DNA of 64,000 bases from Eonycteris spelaea (GCA_003508835.1 PUFA01000084.1:2604001-2668000), one strand, 5' to 3'; positions 48,170 through 60,930 are shown, numbered from the stretch's first letter. Notes: generated by a model from the letters alone, not told the origin. Numbers and translations: made by a program.

Positions 48170-48500
48170 AAAACATATTAACCAAGAGGAAGAAATGGTT
48201 TTAATCGAAATGTTAAAATGTTAAGGACTTTGTTCAGAACAGAATAGAGATTCTAAAACTGCTGACATAATGGTAATCTTGGAAAGAAGAGAGTCTAGGA
48301 AGAATAAGTTGATCTGAATAGGATTGCGAATACAGGAGTAAAAAGAAAAAGTGAAATAATAATAAGAATTAAGATAAATGATGCGAAGGGAATTGGACAA
48401 ATTATTTTTAAAATCTCAAAGATATTTTTGCTACAATTACTGGGTATCCAAGTGGAAACATCTAGTGAGCAGAATGAACATGTTTGAATGCAATTACATA
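48170..48500 (-). repeat. L2 LINE fragment
   Basis: 'actgggtatccaagtggaaa' and 'catctagtgagcagaatgaa' match the antisense L2 motif 'gacatccaagtggagatgtcgagtaggcagttgg'. The remainder is strongly diverged. Confidence 0.45.
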
Positions 48501-48629
48501 AAATATTTTATAATATCTGTGGTTTTGATTTCTTTCAATATTTAATATTTTGCAAAGGAAATGAGCACAGTTATAAAACATGAATAATCAATCAGTGCTA
48601 GAGAGGAGTTTAAGACTGTTTTAGGTCTT

Positions 48630-48855
48630 AAACTTATTTAGTGAGCACTTATTTACTGTGTTAGGCACAGTTTGGGCAGTTTTTAAAGGCATCAGTTGGT
48701 TACTGTAATCCCCCAAAAAGCCTCATAGGGTAAATCCAATATTGTCCAATGTTATGAATAGTAAAAAGGCAAATACATTAGCCTACATTTACAAAGAAAT
48801 TCATTATTGGACTGGGATGAGACCGTAATCAAATTTTCAACCTCTACACTATTTA
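48630..48855 (-). repeat. MIR SINE
   Basis: 'gtgagcacttatttactgtg', 'ttaggcacagtttgggcagt' and 'aaaaagcctcatagggtaaa' read as antisense MIR from the 3' end. The head region near 48840 is weak. Confidence 0.65.
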
Positions 48856-49399
48856 CTTCCCAGTATTAATGTAGTTTTTAATATTAAACCTTTCTGACAA
48901 CCATCAACCTTTCTCTGTTATTGTGGTACTCTCCTGTGGGCAGAGAGTATTCATTTTTCTACATTTGGCAAGAACAGTAGATGGTTTAAACAATAGAGGG
49001 AATAAACACTGACAGAATAACGTGAGCCAATGTGCAAGCATTACAAAGAAATGAACAATGACACATCATAATTCAAAGGGACGACGAGATGTGATGGATT
49101 TCCTAACCACGCAATCTTTCACTGACAGGCTTGTCCCATTCTTTCTTATGCAGCTGGATTATACTGACCTGTAAAATACTGAATGACCCTAGTGTTAGAA
49201 GCTACTGTAATACACTGTCCATCACTCACTCTAAAGTGAGGTGAACTGGGTTACAGATAATCCCTAAACTTTTCCTAAAATGATCTAAGTTAGTTGTCTC
49301 TGCTATCCTAAACTTGCCCAATATGTACAAACTCTTCATGATTACAGGCCTGGGAAATGAGAGGTGTATCAGTGAGACTGGAAGATTTGAATTCCATAG
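48856..49399. other. Unassigned sequence
   Basis: No gene or named repeat seen. Confidence 0.4.
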
Positions 49400-49500
49400 A
49401 TTGTAATTAACTTGAGAACTACTGGGAACAGGGATCAGATCACTTCTAGTGTCATGCCTAACAAATGGATTGTCCATAAGTGTTTATTGAATTGAACTAA
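49400..49500 (+). repeat. L2/MIR-type 3'-tail fragment
   Basis: 'gggaacagggatcagatcac', 'ttctagtgtcatgcctaaca' and 'gtccataagtgtttattgaa' follow the shared 3' tail of L2 elements. Confidence 0.5.
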
Positions 49501-49754
49501 ATTCAACTAACATAGAGCCAATAAGATATTTTATATGATATTTATAAAATTATAGACTTTCTAATATAAATTTAAAATGTTGATTTTAGATCTGTAGAAA
49601 TAGATCCATATTTATTGACTTGGAGTGATGTTTACAATGTACTGTTGGGTCAAAGAAGGAAAGTTCCAAAATGTAATGTATACTAAGACTGCATTGATAT
49701 TGTCTAAGTAGAATACCACATATGGATAGTTCTTTTTAATTGAACAATGCTAAG

Positions 49755-50010
49755 TCCATATAACAGTAGTCAAGTATGTGGGTTTTTGAGTCAGACTGCC
49801 AGAATTTTATACACCCCTCCTATCAGTTGTGTAATTGAGTAAACTACTTAATTTTTCTGCACTTCAAATTCCTGATTTGCAAAATGGAGAAATAATAGAA
49901 TCTACCTAATAGAGTTACCATGAACATTAAAAGAGATTGTAAGTATAAAAAATTTTATTATAATGTCTGATTTATACAAAGTATGCAAATAATGTAACTA
50001 TTCTTATTAT
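49755..50010 (+). repeat. MIR SINE, near full length
   Basis: 'tttttgagtcagactgccag', 'gttgtgtaattgagtaaact', 'cttaatttttctgcacttca', 'gcaaaatggagaaataatag' and 'agttaccatgaacattaaaa' follow the sense MIR from head to 3' region. Confidence 0.8.
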
Positions 50011-50273
50011 GAGAGCTATATGGAACAAGATTTACAAGATGTTAACAAGCTTTTTTCTTTTTTTCCCTATATTATTACTTTAAGCAGGGATATTATTTTA
50101 CAATTAGCTAACATTAATTTTTTTTTAATTTTGAGGAATAAAGAGACATAGAATCTTTGTGTTGTAAGGGAATTTAGATAGTATTTGTCCCAGTTTTTCA
50201 GCAAGTACAGGAATCTCCAATATAATTTTCCTAACAGATTGACTTTCAACATCTGTAGAAACTCTTCACACTA

Positions 50274-50876
50274 TAGTCATGTGCCACATAATTACAGTTT
50301 GGTCAATGACAGACCACGTATTCGACAACGGTCCCATGAGATTATAATGCAGCCAAAAAATTCCTATCACTTAGTGATGTCATAGCTATTGTAATGTCAT
50401 AGGACAACGTGTTGCTCATGTGTGTAGTGATGGCTGTATAAACAAATGTGCACTGCTAGTTGTATAAAAGAATAGCTCATATGACTATAGCATGTTATGT
50501 TTGATGATAATCCATGTTACTGATTTGTGTGTTTACTATAGTATGCTTTTTTTTCTTATTGTTTTAAAGTGTACTGTTTCTACGTTTGAAAAAACGTTTG
50601 CTGTGAAATAGTATTCGTGTTACTCTGGCAGCAGCCTCATCATCTCACTTTTACTGCATCTCTTGATTGCATCATTTTCTCAACGTGCTTGATTTAATCT
50701 CATGTCGTTCTATATAGTAACATGCCATACAGGCCTATACCCTAGGAACAATAGACTATATATGTAGCCTAGGTGTGTAGTAGGTTATACCATGTAGATT
50801 TGTATGATGTTCCCACAAGAAAATAGCCTAATGACTCATTTCTCAGAACGTATCCCTGTTAACCTGCACATGACTG
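50274..50876. mobile_element. Tigger/Zombi-like DNA transposon with TA target duplication
   Basis: The left end reads 'tagtcatgtgccacataatt' and the right end 'cctgcacatgactg'; the terminal parts are inverted copies ((t/c)agtcatgtgc). TA dinucleotides flank both sides (50272-50273 and 50877-50878), as for TcMar-type insertion. Inside the ends, 'gaccacgtattcgacaacgg', 'agcctaggtgtgtagtaggt' and 'atttctcagaacgtatccct' match a Tigger-group repeat I know from mammals, though the exact family name is uncertain. At 603 bp it has no transposase frame. Confidence 0.75.
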
Positions 50877-50878
50877 TA

Positions 50879-52172
50879 CCTTCTAACTAGACTTAATCTC
50901 TGAGGGCAAACCCTATGTCTTCCAGTCTTTTTCTTTGCCCTATGGAATAGTAATTTCATAAATACTACTTTAATGCAGTTTCCTTAGAGAAATCAAGAGT
51001 CTTTGTTTTTTCCGGGGAATAGCCACTCTATCATGGGATGTATTTAGATTCCTAATACAATTCTCATTGTCCCTTTATATCTGAGAGGGTTTTATTAACA
51101 TAGCCTTCTGGGAGCCGAAGGGAAAATACCATCTCTTATCACTCTCATGGGTCTTTTTCACAAGAAGAACGTATACATAGAAAAGTTCAACTTTCCTTGG
51201 CATTATTAGCCTTAACAGCTGTCTCCCAAATAGCATCCTGAGCCCTTAAAAAAGCAGATTAAGAACATTATAGTACAAGAAGTCCAGCACTCAGGGTGTC
51301 CATGAGGGAATGTTTATTGGAGTTCCCTACTCTCAGTCCTCTCATAAGTTGCTCCCACACTAATATTTCATATAGTAGTTCCTAGAATTATCTAGGGATC
51401 TGGGGTAGGGTAGAAAATAAATCTGTAGTTGAGAATGCGTATTCTGAGGTTTTAAACTATTGAACTGCAACTTCCCAACTTTGCCCAGTCTCCAGTTACC
51501 TATGGCATTGGGTGTTACCAAGGCTCTTCTAGGAGTAAACATTTAATCAAAAAGGTACTCTATCTTTGGGTATAACCGTGTGGTGGGACATCAAGAAGGG
51601 CAGCACTGAAATATTTGTGGAAAGAATAGAGTTAAATTAGAGATTACATATCATACAGCTCTCAAAGAACCAGAAGCTACATACAGGACCTAAAAATATC
51701 CATACAGTGTAAGAGATTATATATATATTACTTCTACTTTGACAGGCATTAAAGAGATTTGCTTGTTTTTGCCCACCTCGTAGGTTCTATCCACTTAGCT
51801 AGTATAATGTAAGCCCTGATTTTAATCAACATATGTTCATACAAAACTTCCCAAATAGGGCAAGAGAATAAGACCAAACCATCTCAGCGCAAGAAACTAC
51901 TCTGCTCACTGAAAACAAATTAACCCTCCTGCTCCTTCTTTCTTTTGGTGACTTCCAGGGTTCTTGGTTCTGCTTGTCTACTTGGACTTAATGCAACCAA
52001 CCCTAAGCTCCTTCTTTAAGCTGGCTTCTCTTGGTTTGCCCAGTAAAAAGACACTATTGCTGTGTTGGGACAGTGAATTTAAAAAATAGGAATGTTGAAG
52101 AATGTCTTAAAAGACTAGAATGCTATTAAAATAATTCTAACCTTCTGGAAAACTTCCTATCAGAGGGATGAG

Positions 52173-52175
<3 letters not shown>
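50879..52175. other. Unassigned sequence
   Basis: No gene or named repeat seen between the Tigger-like element and the 40-T run. Confidence 0.45.

Positions 52176-52215
<40 letters not shown>
52176..52215. repeat. Uninterrupted poly-T (40 T)
   Basis: Forty consecutive T with sharp borders ('gagagg' on the left, 'ggactgag' on the right). A minus-strand retroposon tail is possible, but the sequence to its right (52216-52360) matches no family I know. Confidence 0.97.
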
Positions 52216-52216
<1 letters not shown>

Positions 52217-52364
52217 GACTGAGACATAGTGACTCTCTTTGAATATAGCCAATGCAACATCATGACCCAATAATAAACACAATACGTCTTTCAGCATTAA
52301 TCCTGATGTATAAACACAGACTGTCATTAGCAACTGAAAACTACTGAAATCCATGGAAGTCTGT

Positions 52365-52470
52365 CTGGTCCTGCTTTGGCTACTTGCTAGATCTATACTT
52401 CAGTTTCTTCATCTATAAAATGAGGGATAATAATTGGTTTTGCCTCTTAGGATTAAATAAGTAAGTCCTC
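52365..52470 (+). repeat. MIR SINE fragment
   Basis: 'cctgctttggctacttgcta', 'tacttcagtttcttcatcta' and 'taaaatgagggataataatt' match the sense MIR core. Confidence 0.7.
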
Positions 52471-53441
52471 AGTTTGGTTTAGCTACTTTTTTTTCTTTCG
52501 CCTACCATCTAGCTTTTCTATTTCTCACTACATCCTTCCCTCTCACCCCTAATAAGCTAATTTTATTTTTCTACATTACTTTTTACAGAACCTTGTCATT
52601 TTACTCCTGCTTGGCTCTTTCAGAACTTAGCCTACCCCTTTCCTTTATTTTATATCATTCGCTAATTATCAAAATGTCTAAATTAGAAAAAAGTATGTTT
52701 TAAATTGAGAATTATACAAATTCCCTATTCTTAATGCAAGTATAACACTCTTGAAACACTTTTCTCCTAAAGAAAAAAATGTGCAGAGTGCCATCTCCAG
52801 TTCCCTTGTGAAAAATATATTTCTAAATAACAATGGTAACATTTTCATTTAAATATATCCGTAATTAGAATAAGTATTATTTTTAAAATGCATTTTTACA
52901 AATGGTAGCACAAACCTTTCTGTGATCGTTGATTAATTTGATTAGCATTATTCTTAAAATCTTACAGGAGACAGTGTGTGTTAATTAGGTTTATATAAGG
53001 CCTCAGAAGTTGTGCTTGAGATATAACTGAACTCCTAGGGTCGATGATTTCATATTGCTCTAGCTGGCAGTGATCTGTTTCTTGAAAGAACATGAATGAT
53101 CAAGCATGAATATGTGGGAATATGTTAGAAGTATAATTGTAAAGATTAAGTGCCATCCTGTTTTTTCTATACTTTCTACTTTCTCTTTTAAGCAATCCAT
53201 ACAGCACAAGAAAACTGAACTGAAATATTTCACATATTTTATTCGTATAAGGCTGTCTTCATGGCATAAACATGGGGGGGGCAAGCATTTATTGCTTTTA
53301 TTTTTTGAATAGTCATAGTAAAACAGATGAAATATATATTTCTACCTCACTTAAGTAGATTAACTTGAATGAATTTTTGTTGTTGTTATATTAAGACTTT
53401 GGTTATATCAGGTAAGTTGATGGTTCTTTACATTTTTAAAA
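52471..53441. other. Unassigned sequence
   Basis: Pyrimidine-rich at 52480-52680, AT-rich after. The two overlapping opposite frames near 53060-53312 have no domain. Confidence 0.45.
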
Positions 53442-53495
53442 ATCTTTATCTATATCTTTCTATCTTTCTATCTATCATCTATCTATATATCTATA
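53442..53495. repeat. (TCTA/TCTT)n microsatellite
   Basis: Imperfect tetranucleotide run of ATCT, TTCT and ATCTATAT units. Confidence 0.9.
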
Positions 53496-53549
53496 ATGTT
53501 GAAATGCTAATCTAATTTGGAATAAACTAGTCACAGTTTATTCTAGAAA

Positions 53550-54300
53550 TTATTGAGCATCCAATGTATACCACACTCTCCCATTTCTTGGAGCTACAAA
53601 GATGAGAAAGACATAATCTACATCTTCCATGAGTTTTTGTTGTAGTGAAAGGCAGACCTATAAGTCAGCAAATATTAAAAGCATTTTTAAGTGCCCTGAT
53701 GGAAGTGTGTAGAGGACACAGTGGTTGTTTTAAGGAAGAAGTTGTCAATTATATATGGGAGTATTATTTAAAGGAGTGATCCTTCAATTCAGTTTTCAAA
53801 GTCAAGATTGCCTCTACAGCTGAGAAGAGGGAGAAATGGAGAAGAAAATTGTCCTAGCAGAAAAAGTTTTAAGAGCATGAAAGAATATGGGACCTAGAAA
53901 ATCAGGTTTAGTAGATCGTGGCAAGAGATAAGGCTATAAACAAGCAGCCTTAGACCACATGGGGTGCATTGAAGGGTATGATTTTGGAGAATATGATCTA
54001 ATGGTTGCATTTTAAAGATCCAACTTAAAGAAGATGAAGAAGAATTTAGAGATGTAATCCTGATATAATTCGGGAAGGAAATGTAGAAGGCAGGACTTAG
54101 GCAGAGTTATTGATAGGGGGATGGATTCAAGAGCTTTATAATGGAGGGAGATTAGAGAAAACTTGGGCCTTGATTGGAAATGGGTAATAAGTGTGTTTGG
54201 GGTGAATGGGTGATGCTATTGGCTATGTAGTTTGGATAACTTAGTGGATAATATAGTCAGTGACTGAGAAAAGGAATGCATAAGGGGGCAAACAATGTTG
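53550..54300 (-). repeat. L2 LINE, left part of a long copy
   Basis: Antisense L2 beginning at its 3' tail: 'attattgagcatccaatgta', 'gagctacaaagatgagaaag', 'acataatctacatcttccat', then 'attatttaaaggagtgatcc' and a GA-rich run into the ORF2 region. It continues past an insertion at about 54300-54828. Confidence 0.6.
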
Positions 54301-54828
54301 GGGAAGAGTTTAGTTTGCTGTATAACAAACTCTCTAAATTTAGCAGCTTAAAATAACAAGCATATATTGTCTCACAGTTTTTGTTTTTGAGTCAGGAATT
54401 TGGGAGTGGCTTAGATGACTGGTTATGGCTCAGGATCTTTCATGATGCTACTACTGTCTAGTTGTTGGCTAGGCTTGCAGCCATTTAAGGCTTGACTGAG
54501 ACAAGAGGATTTATTTCTAAGATGTTTCACTCACATGGCAATTGGCAAGAGTCTAGTTTCTTATCACGTGGGTTTCTCCATAGGTCTTCTTGAATGTCCT
54601 CATACCATGGTAGTTGACTTTTCTCAGAGCAACTAATCAAGAGATATCAAGGAAGAAGCCATGATGTATTCTATAATACAGCCTCATAAGCCACATATGT
54701 CATTTCTGCAATATCTGAGTGGTCATACAGGTCAGCGCAATTTAATGTGGGAGAGGGTGTCAAAAGGGCATGAGTACTAGGAGGTATGGATCATTTGGAC
54801 CATCTTGGAGGCTGGCTGCCACAAGGCA
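54301..54828. mobile_element. MaLR-type LTR-like insertion in L2
   Basis: 'gtttgctgtataacaaactc', 'tagcagcttaaaataacaag', 'attgtctcacagtttttgtt' and 'gagtcaggaatttgggagtg' near the left end, and 'tggaccatcttggaggctgg' then 'ctgccaca' at the right end, match an old mammalian LTR-type repeat of about 500 bp. I could not find a convincing 5-bp target duplication and do not assign a family. No coding part is present. Confidence 0.5.
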
Positions 54829-55560
54829 TATTGAGTTTAAGTGTCAAAAAGTAGTAAGCTCAGTAAATAGTCAGATACATGGGTCTGGAACATAGGAGAG
54901 TGTTCCATCTAGAAAAAAAAGAATGTTTAGAGGGATAATAGAAGCAAAAACATAACATTCAGGAATATCTCTATTCAAAAGTTTGTAAGAGGAAAGCAAT
55001 ATATTCAAAAGGCTAAAAAGGGAGGATCAAGGAGTAAAGATAGTAGCTAGAAGAGAATCATAGCCTTAAAATTAAATATGGTGATTTTCACAAGGTGGAA
55101 CTAAAGATTTGGAAGAATGCATTGGGTTTAGTACTATAAGATAATTAATAATCTTTACCTGAATTAGGAGAGAGGTAGAAAACTAATGACATTGAATGTG
55201 AAAAGAGTATAGAAGTGGAGACAGTAAGTATTTATTATACTTTCAGGACATTGGCTAAGAAAGGAGAGCCATGTCAGAAAGAGAAATAGGGAGAGGATCA
55301 TGTATCTGATGCAAGGGAACTGAGGATACAGGAAAAGGAAGAATAAACATTTAGGAAATAGAAAAGGTAATGAAAAGAGTGCAGGGTCCCAGAGGAGAAA
55401 GATCTTTATAGCAGAAGCCAGATAGAAGGCTTACTCCAAATTTGCATAAAAGTTCCTTTGAAATGAGTATCTGCACAAATATGAAATAGATTATGGGTGT
55501 TATTAGTGGGAAGTTGAAATTGTTCATGCTGGAGATAATTGATTTTCTCTAAAAGTATGA
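54829..55560 (-). repeat. L2 LINE, right part of the long copy
   Basis: 'gtcagatacatgggtctgga' (family: gttggatatacgagtctgga), then 'ggaggatcaaggagtaaaga', 'ttaggagagaggtagaaaac' and 'gtggagacagtaagtattta' follow antisense L2 toward its 5' side. The 'gcagggtcccagaggagaaa' block at 55381 has a counterpart near 39145. Confidence 0.5.
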
Positions 55561-55784
55561 GTTCTTGTGACAATGTGGCTTAGGTCAATGTGGACTGAAG
55601 AACTTATGAAAATAGATACTTTAGACTAGCCTTGTGGAGAGTGGAAAATGGGAGAATGCATAAGGATGGCCAAGTGTTTCAGGGGCTCCATTGAGATTAA
55701 AGACCACAAGTTTGTGTTGGGGCCAATGGTACTTTTGAACTTAAAGATGTGGAGTTCAGAAAACTAGATAAAACAGAGGCCATA

Positions 55785-56015
55785 TTGTTTGGTGGTTAAA
55801 GCAGACTCTGCAACGGGCTGTGTGAATCTAAATGCAGTTTTGCCACTTAAAACTATATGATCAAAGGAAAATTATCCTCTCAAGCTATTTCCTCATCTAT
55901 AAAATGGGGTAACAATACTATCTTATACAGTTGTGAGGATTAAATAAATGAATATATGTAAAACGTTTAGAAAATCAAATAATAAATGGTGAATACTCAA
56001 GAAAAAAAGAGTTAT
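55785..56015 (+). repeat. MIR SINE, near full length
   Basis: 'tttggtggttaaagcagact' (tRNA-like head), 'aaatgcagttttgccactta', 'tttcctcatctataaaatgg' and 'gttgtgaggattaaataaat' follow the sense MIR through its 3' region. The best-kept MIR in the window. Confidence 0.85.
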
Positions 56016-59000
56016 TATTATGAGGGTTATTCTATTTTATGTATTTGTCTTTAAAAGGTTTACTTCCACATAGTTATTTCTGCTATTTTAATAAACAGTC
56101 TAGTTGATCTTCAAGTATTTTTAGAAACAAGTTTGAAATATAACAGTGTATTCTCTTGGAAGATTTGTAACCTGATTTTATAGATTGAACCATTTTGTGT
56201 AAGTGCTGAAAGGAAATGCAGTGACTAATCAATAAGTCAACAACTAACCTACCACATGATACGAGGTAGTATAGATAACCGAAAAACAAAACTCCTCTCT
56301 GATAGAGACTCCAGACTCCAAATTATTATGACCATTATCCTGTACCTCTTCATTTTTCCAAAAATTTTTAAGATTTTTATTTTTTAGCTTTCTTTTCGGA
56401 GATCTTCCTATTGATTCCAGGCGGTTCTAAATTCTTAAATTGAGCATCAATATGTACATCAACTTAATGCTCAGAAAAATTCCTTTTTGCAATTGTCTTT
56501 CAATCCACCAGAAAGTTCTGGAAACCATAAGAATTGTGTGAACTAAAGCTAGACTTTAGCCTCTCAAGCCAATGTTTTACTACATGGCTATGGCCCAGAA
56601 ATGAATTTGTTTACACTTATTTATTTCTTCTAATGGAAACAAGAGATTTTCTGAATTGATGTACTTTTATGAAATGTACCTATTGGCACAGATACAGTTT
56701 AGAACATTGTAGAAAGATTGGTACACTTCCAGAATGGACCATGATTGATACAGGAGATAGGACTGACTAATATTTGCAAGAACATAATCATATCCTCTGT
56801 GCGAAATAGATTATAGCACTGTACTTTATTTTGGACTGATCTGAACATTAGATTTTGCCTTGATGATGAATTTTCTTATCAAATCTCAAATAGAAAATAA
56901 GAAAATTAACAACTAATTTCAGGGCATGATCTGGACAATCCATTAATCAAACCTATTTTTACAAAATAAATCAGAAATATTGAAAAGACTCACTAGCATG
57001 TGGAAGTGTTTTTATGTGTAACAACAAGATTATGTAGTTAATATTATATGTGTATCAGCTAAAACTATATAAAAACTTTTGATTTGAGGTAAACCTTAAA
57101 AGTGAAAGGGTAACTCCAGGATGGGAAAGTGGTTAAAAAAGGCTAAATAGGTAATTGCTGACTTACTCCAGGATTATTATGATAGTATGTGCATTTATAT
57201 CAAATAGCATGGAGACATTAAAATGTTTTATCCTGTCATTTAAAAAAAAAAAAAAAAACTTGATGGCATTGCCCCCTGCTGTTGAAGTATGACTGCTCCG
57301 CTTGTCACAAGTGTGATGCCTCAGGCTGGATAAGCATGTTGGGGTACACCTGCATGTTTGGGTGAGCACTGTGGATTTACTTGCTTTCTCACAATGCACT
57401 GTATTTGGTGCAGTGCTACACTCTAATGGCTCACATTGATCCCTTGATTCTGTGGTTAATTAAGATGTATTTTGAAGCACAGCCCACAGGTTTCAAGGCT
57501 CAGAGGATTAGCTGATAGTTTTCTGAGGCTCTACCATTAGCAGAACAAACTGTCTTAAAGACATAGTCTGTTTTCTTTATTGTGTGCATTTCTTTATATT
57601 TCAGGAGATTTGATGTATAGCCATAGCAGTCAAGGAAGGATATGGGCAGGTGTGACAAGGTAGAATCATAAGGGCACTAGGATTCTAATTCTAGATGAGG
57701 GCATTACACACTGAGAAAATTTGGTCAGTATCTATTTGTAACTGTGTCTTCCGGTGTATAAAGAAGTCGTCTCTTGCTACTAATGTCATAGTATTATTTT
57801 AAACATCAGATTCATTAGAGTAAGAGGAGATACTTTGAAATCTGTGAAGCATTTTATATGAGCTTTGAAATAGGCATGAATTGAAAAAAAAATCAAAACA
57901 TCACATATAGGAAGAGATTGAGGCACAGATTGAGAAGGGAAAGGAAGAAATGAGAAGTGAGCAGTTGGAGTTGAAGGCTTGAGTGGGTGACAGTGCAGGG
58001 GAGTGAGAAAGAGAAAAGATCCGGGTTTATAGAAAAATAAAAGAAGATTGCATGTAGGGTAATAGAAATAAATAGGCAGGATAATAAAAGCATGAGGTAA
58101 AAAAGGGAGGCGAATTTACTTTTAATGAGTCCAACCCATTTGGACTATTGTGCTGCCTATACTTTAGCTATTTTTGTGCCAAAGACTACTAATGTCTGTC
58201 TTTGATAACGCAGGTTCACAAGGACCATGTTGATGGCCTGGCAAAAGAGCATTCCCTTATTTTTCCAAAAGCTCTTGCTGACTGAATACAGCTGTCTCAA
58301 GGCTGTCATCTCAGTGGGCTGTGCAAGTCTCATGGTCATAATTCTCTTGTGGCAGCACACACTCAGTCAATAGTGTTATCACCATAGACCTCCAAAGAAT
58401 CTGGCAAATGATGTTTACCATTACTACATTGGTCTACTAATGCATTTATATGTCCCTCGAAAGAGGACTATGTGATTGCCAGCAGCTGAGCTATTGCACG
58501 TAGATTAAAGAAAGAGAACAAAGGAGTTTGGATAATTTGACAAGGAAATATTTGGTGATTCAAGAGCTGGCCTCTGCAAAGAAATGGAAGTATTCTGTTT
58601 GTTTTCAAGATGTAGATGTGAAGAAAAGAAAGAATGACTGACTCTTTCACTGCCCATGTTTGAGAGAAGCCATTTCAGAGAGGTAAGAGAAATTCGCACA
58701 TAACTGTGTAGGTGGGACCCAGGTGCATAGGAGGATGGATTCTCTATGTTGTTTGACTAATTAATATATATCAGTCCCTACTATCAAAGCTAAAGCACTT
58801 GGAAAGAAGCCGAACCTAGAGTTCAGATAACTATTGGGTAAATTTGTCCACAGTTGCCTAAAATTACATAATGATTGAATGTCAGGTTGATATATGTTTG
58901 ATTTTTTTTAATGAATATAGTCCATATTTGAGAAGTGTAAGGTTTTCTTTTTCTGCCTTTAGCCCTCAAGTAAATGAATAAGTCAGGTGACTTTATAAAG

Positions 59001-60479
59001 ACTTTAATTTCTTCACTATGATTTCATTCCCATGGTGTAGACGGAACATATGTCGATGATGACATTATGATTCACTTATGGGTATAACACATCTACTATT
59101 GGGATCACCACATTTGCTGATATAATCTAAATTAACTCTTCAGAATCACATATGGAAAATCCCAAATGTCTGTCAGCAAAGTGAATGTTGAGTGGTTTAA
59201 CCCTCCATAACATGGACTCATTTATCCATTCCTAAAAATTATTTTTCCAAAAGGGTATTAACGTATTTTTGCCTAAGTCCCAACAGAATGCAAAAAAGGA
59301 ATAAATTCTAAATAGGGAGAAAGAGAACAACTAACTTACAATACTATACATTGCTTCTGAAGTACAGTAGATACTCAGAATTCCAGGACTTAACAGTTCG
59401 TTTTAAAGATTTGTGAACAACCCAAAGGCCTATGTCAAGGAATAATTTATACCACTGACAAGTCTAGGATTTGAAACACCTGCCGGAGCTAGGTACATGG
59501 AAGCCAATCACCAGACCTTCACCCAGGGACAACACTTAAACATGAACTCATGGTCCCCATTTATTTCTATGACTCACTAAGAATCTGAAAGGGCCACTTT
59601 ACATTTTATAGAAAAATAAAAGAATATCCAAGATTTTGGGAATTAGAAAAAATCTCAGAGGTAACTTGTGAGAATATGTGTGATTTTTTTTAAGCACGAT
59701 CACTTCATTATCTTATCTCACTTCTTCCCTCCTCCCCAATTCCCAGAAATGTCTGCACGGGGCTTAAGCTAGAGTACCAAATGGATGTCAAATATAAACT
59801 TTAGTACGTAAGTAGACAAGCTATGATTCAAATCCATATCTCACTTCCAACCCATAGATCCAATACACTGTGATTCAATTTTGCCATGTCTAGTTCTGTA
59901 CACCATAGTTAGAAGTTCGTTTCTCTCTCAATCTCAAGTCCTAGCACATTGCTTTACCTTTCTATACACAGAGCTCCAGAGGCCTTAGTTAAAGCGTATT
60001 TAGCTACTTAAAAAATCAACTCTTCTTTCTACTTGAAAATATGATGTCCTCTTGGGGTGGGGCTTTCTGGTTAAAGAATAAGAAAGTTAGGGACTCTGAG
60101 GTGCTGGTCTAGTTTTATTTCTCAAAGATTGACAGCTTTCTAGCATAAGATGTTTGCTCTGAGGGCATTCAATGTTGGTTTTCTGGAGTGTTTCTGAATC
60201 TTGATTTTGTGGAAGCAGAGCCCTTGGTCTCTCTGAAAAAACACATTTCCTAAAAAGAAATTGTATATCTCTCAAATCCCACAGGTATCTCTACACTTAG
60301 GCTGAGAAAGAAGCTGCTAATGGAGTTTAAAAGGTTACCTTCATTAACTAAAAATAAATTTGAAGTGAATGGCCTTCCTTCAAAGAAGGAACATTCAGAA
60401 TGGTCAATGTTAAAATGAAATGAAAGATAGATTAGTCTGTGTGATGTTTTCCTAGTGCGTTTTTCTCTTTTCTGTTCAT
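56016..60479. other. Unassigned sequence
   Basis: No gene or named repeat recognised in about 4.5 kb. A 17-A run lies at 57242-57258. Scattered minus-strand frames of 60 to 80 codons have no domains. Confidence 0.5.
57242..57258. repeat. Poly-A run (17 A)
   Basis: Homopolymer with unassigned sequence on both sides. Confidence 0.9.
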
Positions 60480-60930
60480 AAGTGTCTGCCACCTCAGAAT
60501 CCTCTCTGGAACCTTATTAGACTTCAGGGCCTTCATAATGTTTGAAGGTGAGCGCAGATCAATTTCCTGCATCTTTTCTGCCATGGTAAATCATTTATTG
60601 GGACGAATGTTTTACAAAGCCAGGCAAGAGAAAACTCATGAAAAATAAATATGGTAAAGCACACTGTGCTGTCCTGCAGCGATCTTCAAGGCTTCATCAT
60701 CGCATTTAAGCTCTCTGTGGTACTGAAGCAGTGAGAACATTTCCCCTCAGTTGGTCTCGCTGTGACCAGTTGAACTCAATTAATACGTGGTGCCACTGAG
60801 GTCAAGGGCATCTATTTTATTTCCTCACATATCATTTGATTTGCTCTGTTCTGTGGCCATAGGTTTCTTGGTTTGATCCAGCAGACAACAATGGGAAGTT
60901 AGTCGCTCACTGTAGTGAGTGAGCCAGACA
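60480..60930. promoter_or_regulatory. Candidate conserved non-coding element (speculative)
   Basis: Non-repetitive, balanced-composition sequence that keeps several CpGs ('gagcgcag', 'gggacgaa', 'gcagcgatc', 'catcgcat', 'tacgtgg', 'gtcgctc'), unlike most of the window. A 14-bp hairpin CTCACT-gt-AGTGAG is at 60906-60919. No known binding site or transcript signal is established. The call rests on composition alone. Confidence 0.2.

Noticed and set aside
54301..54828. Possible endogenous retrovirus with coding genes
   Set aside because: Only an LTR-like segment is visible; no internal coding region or second LTR was found.
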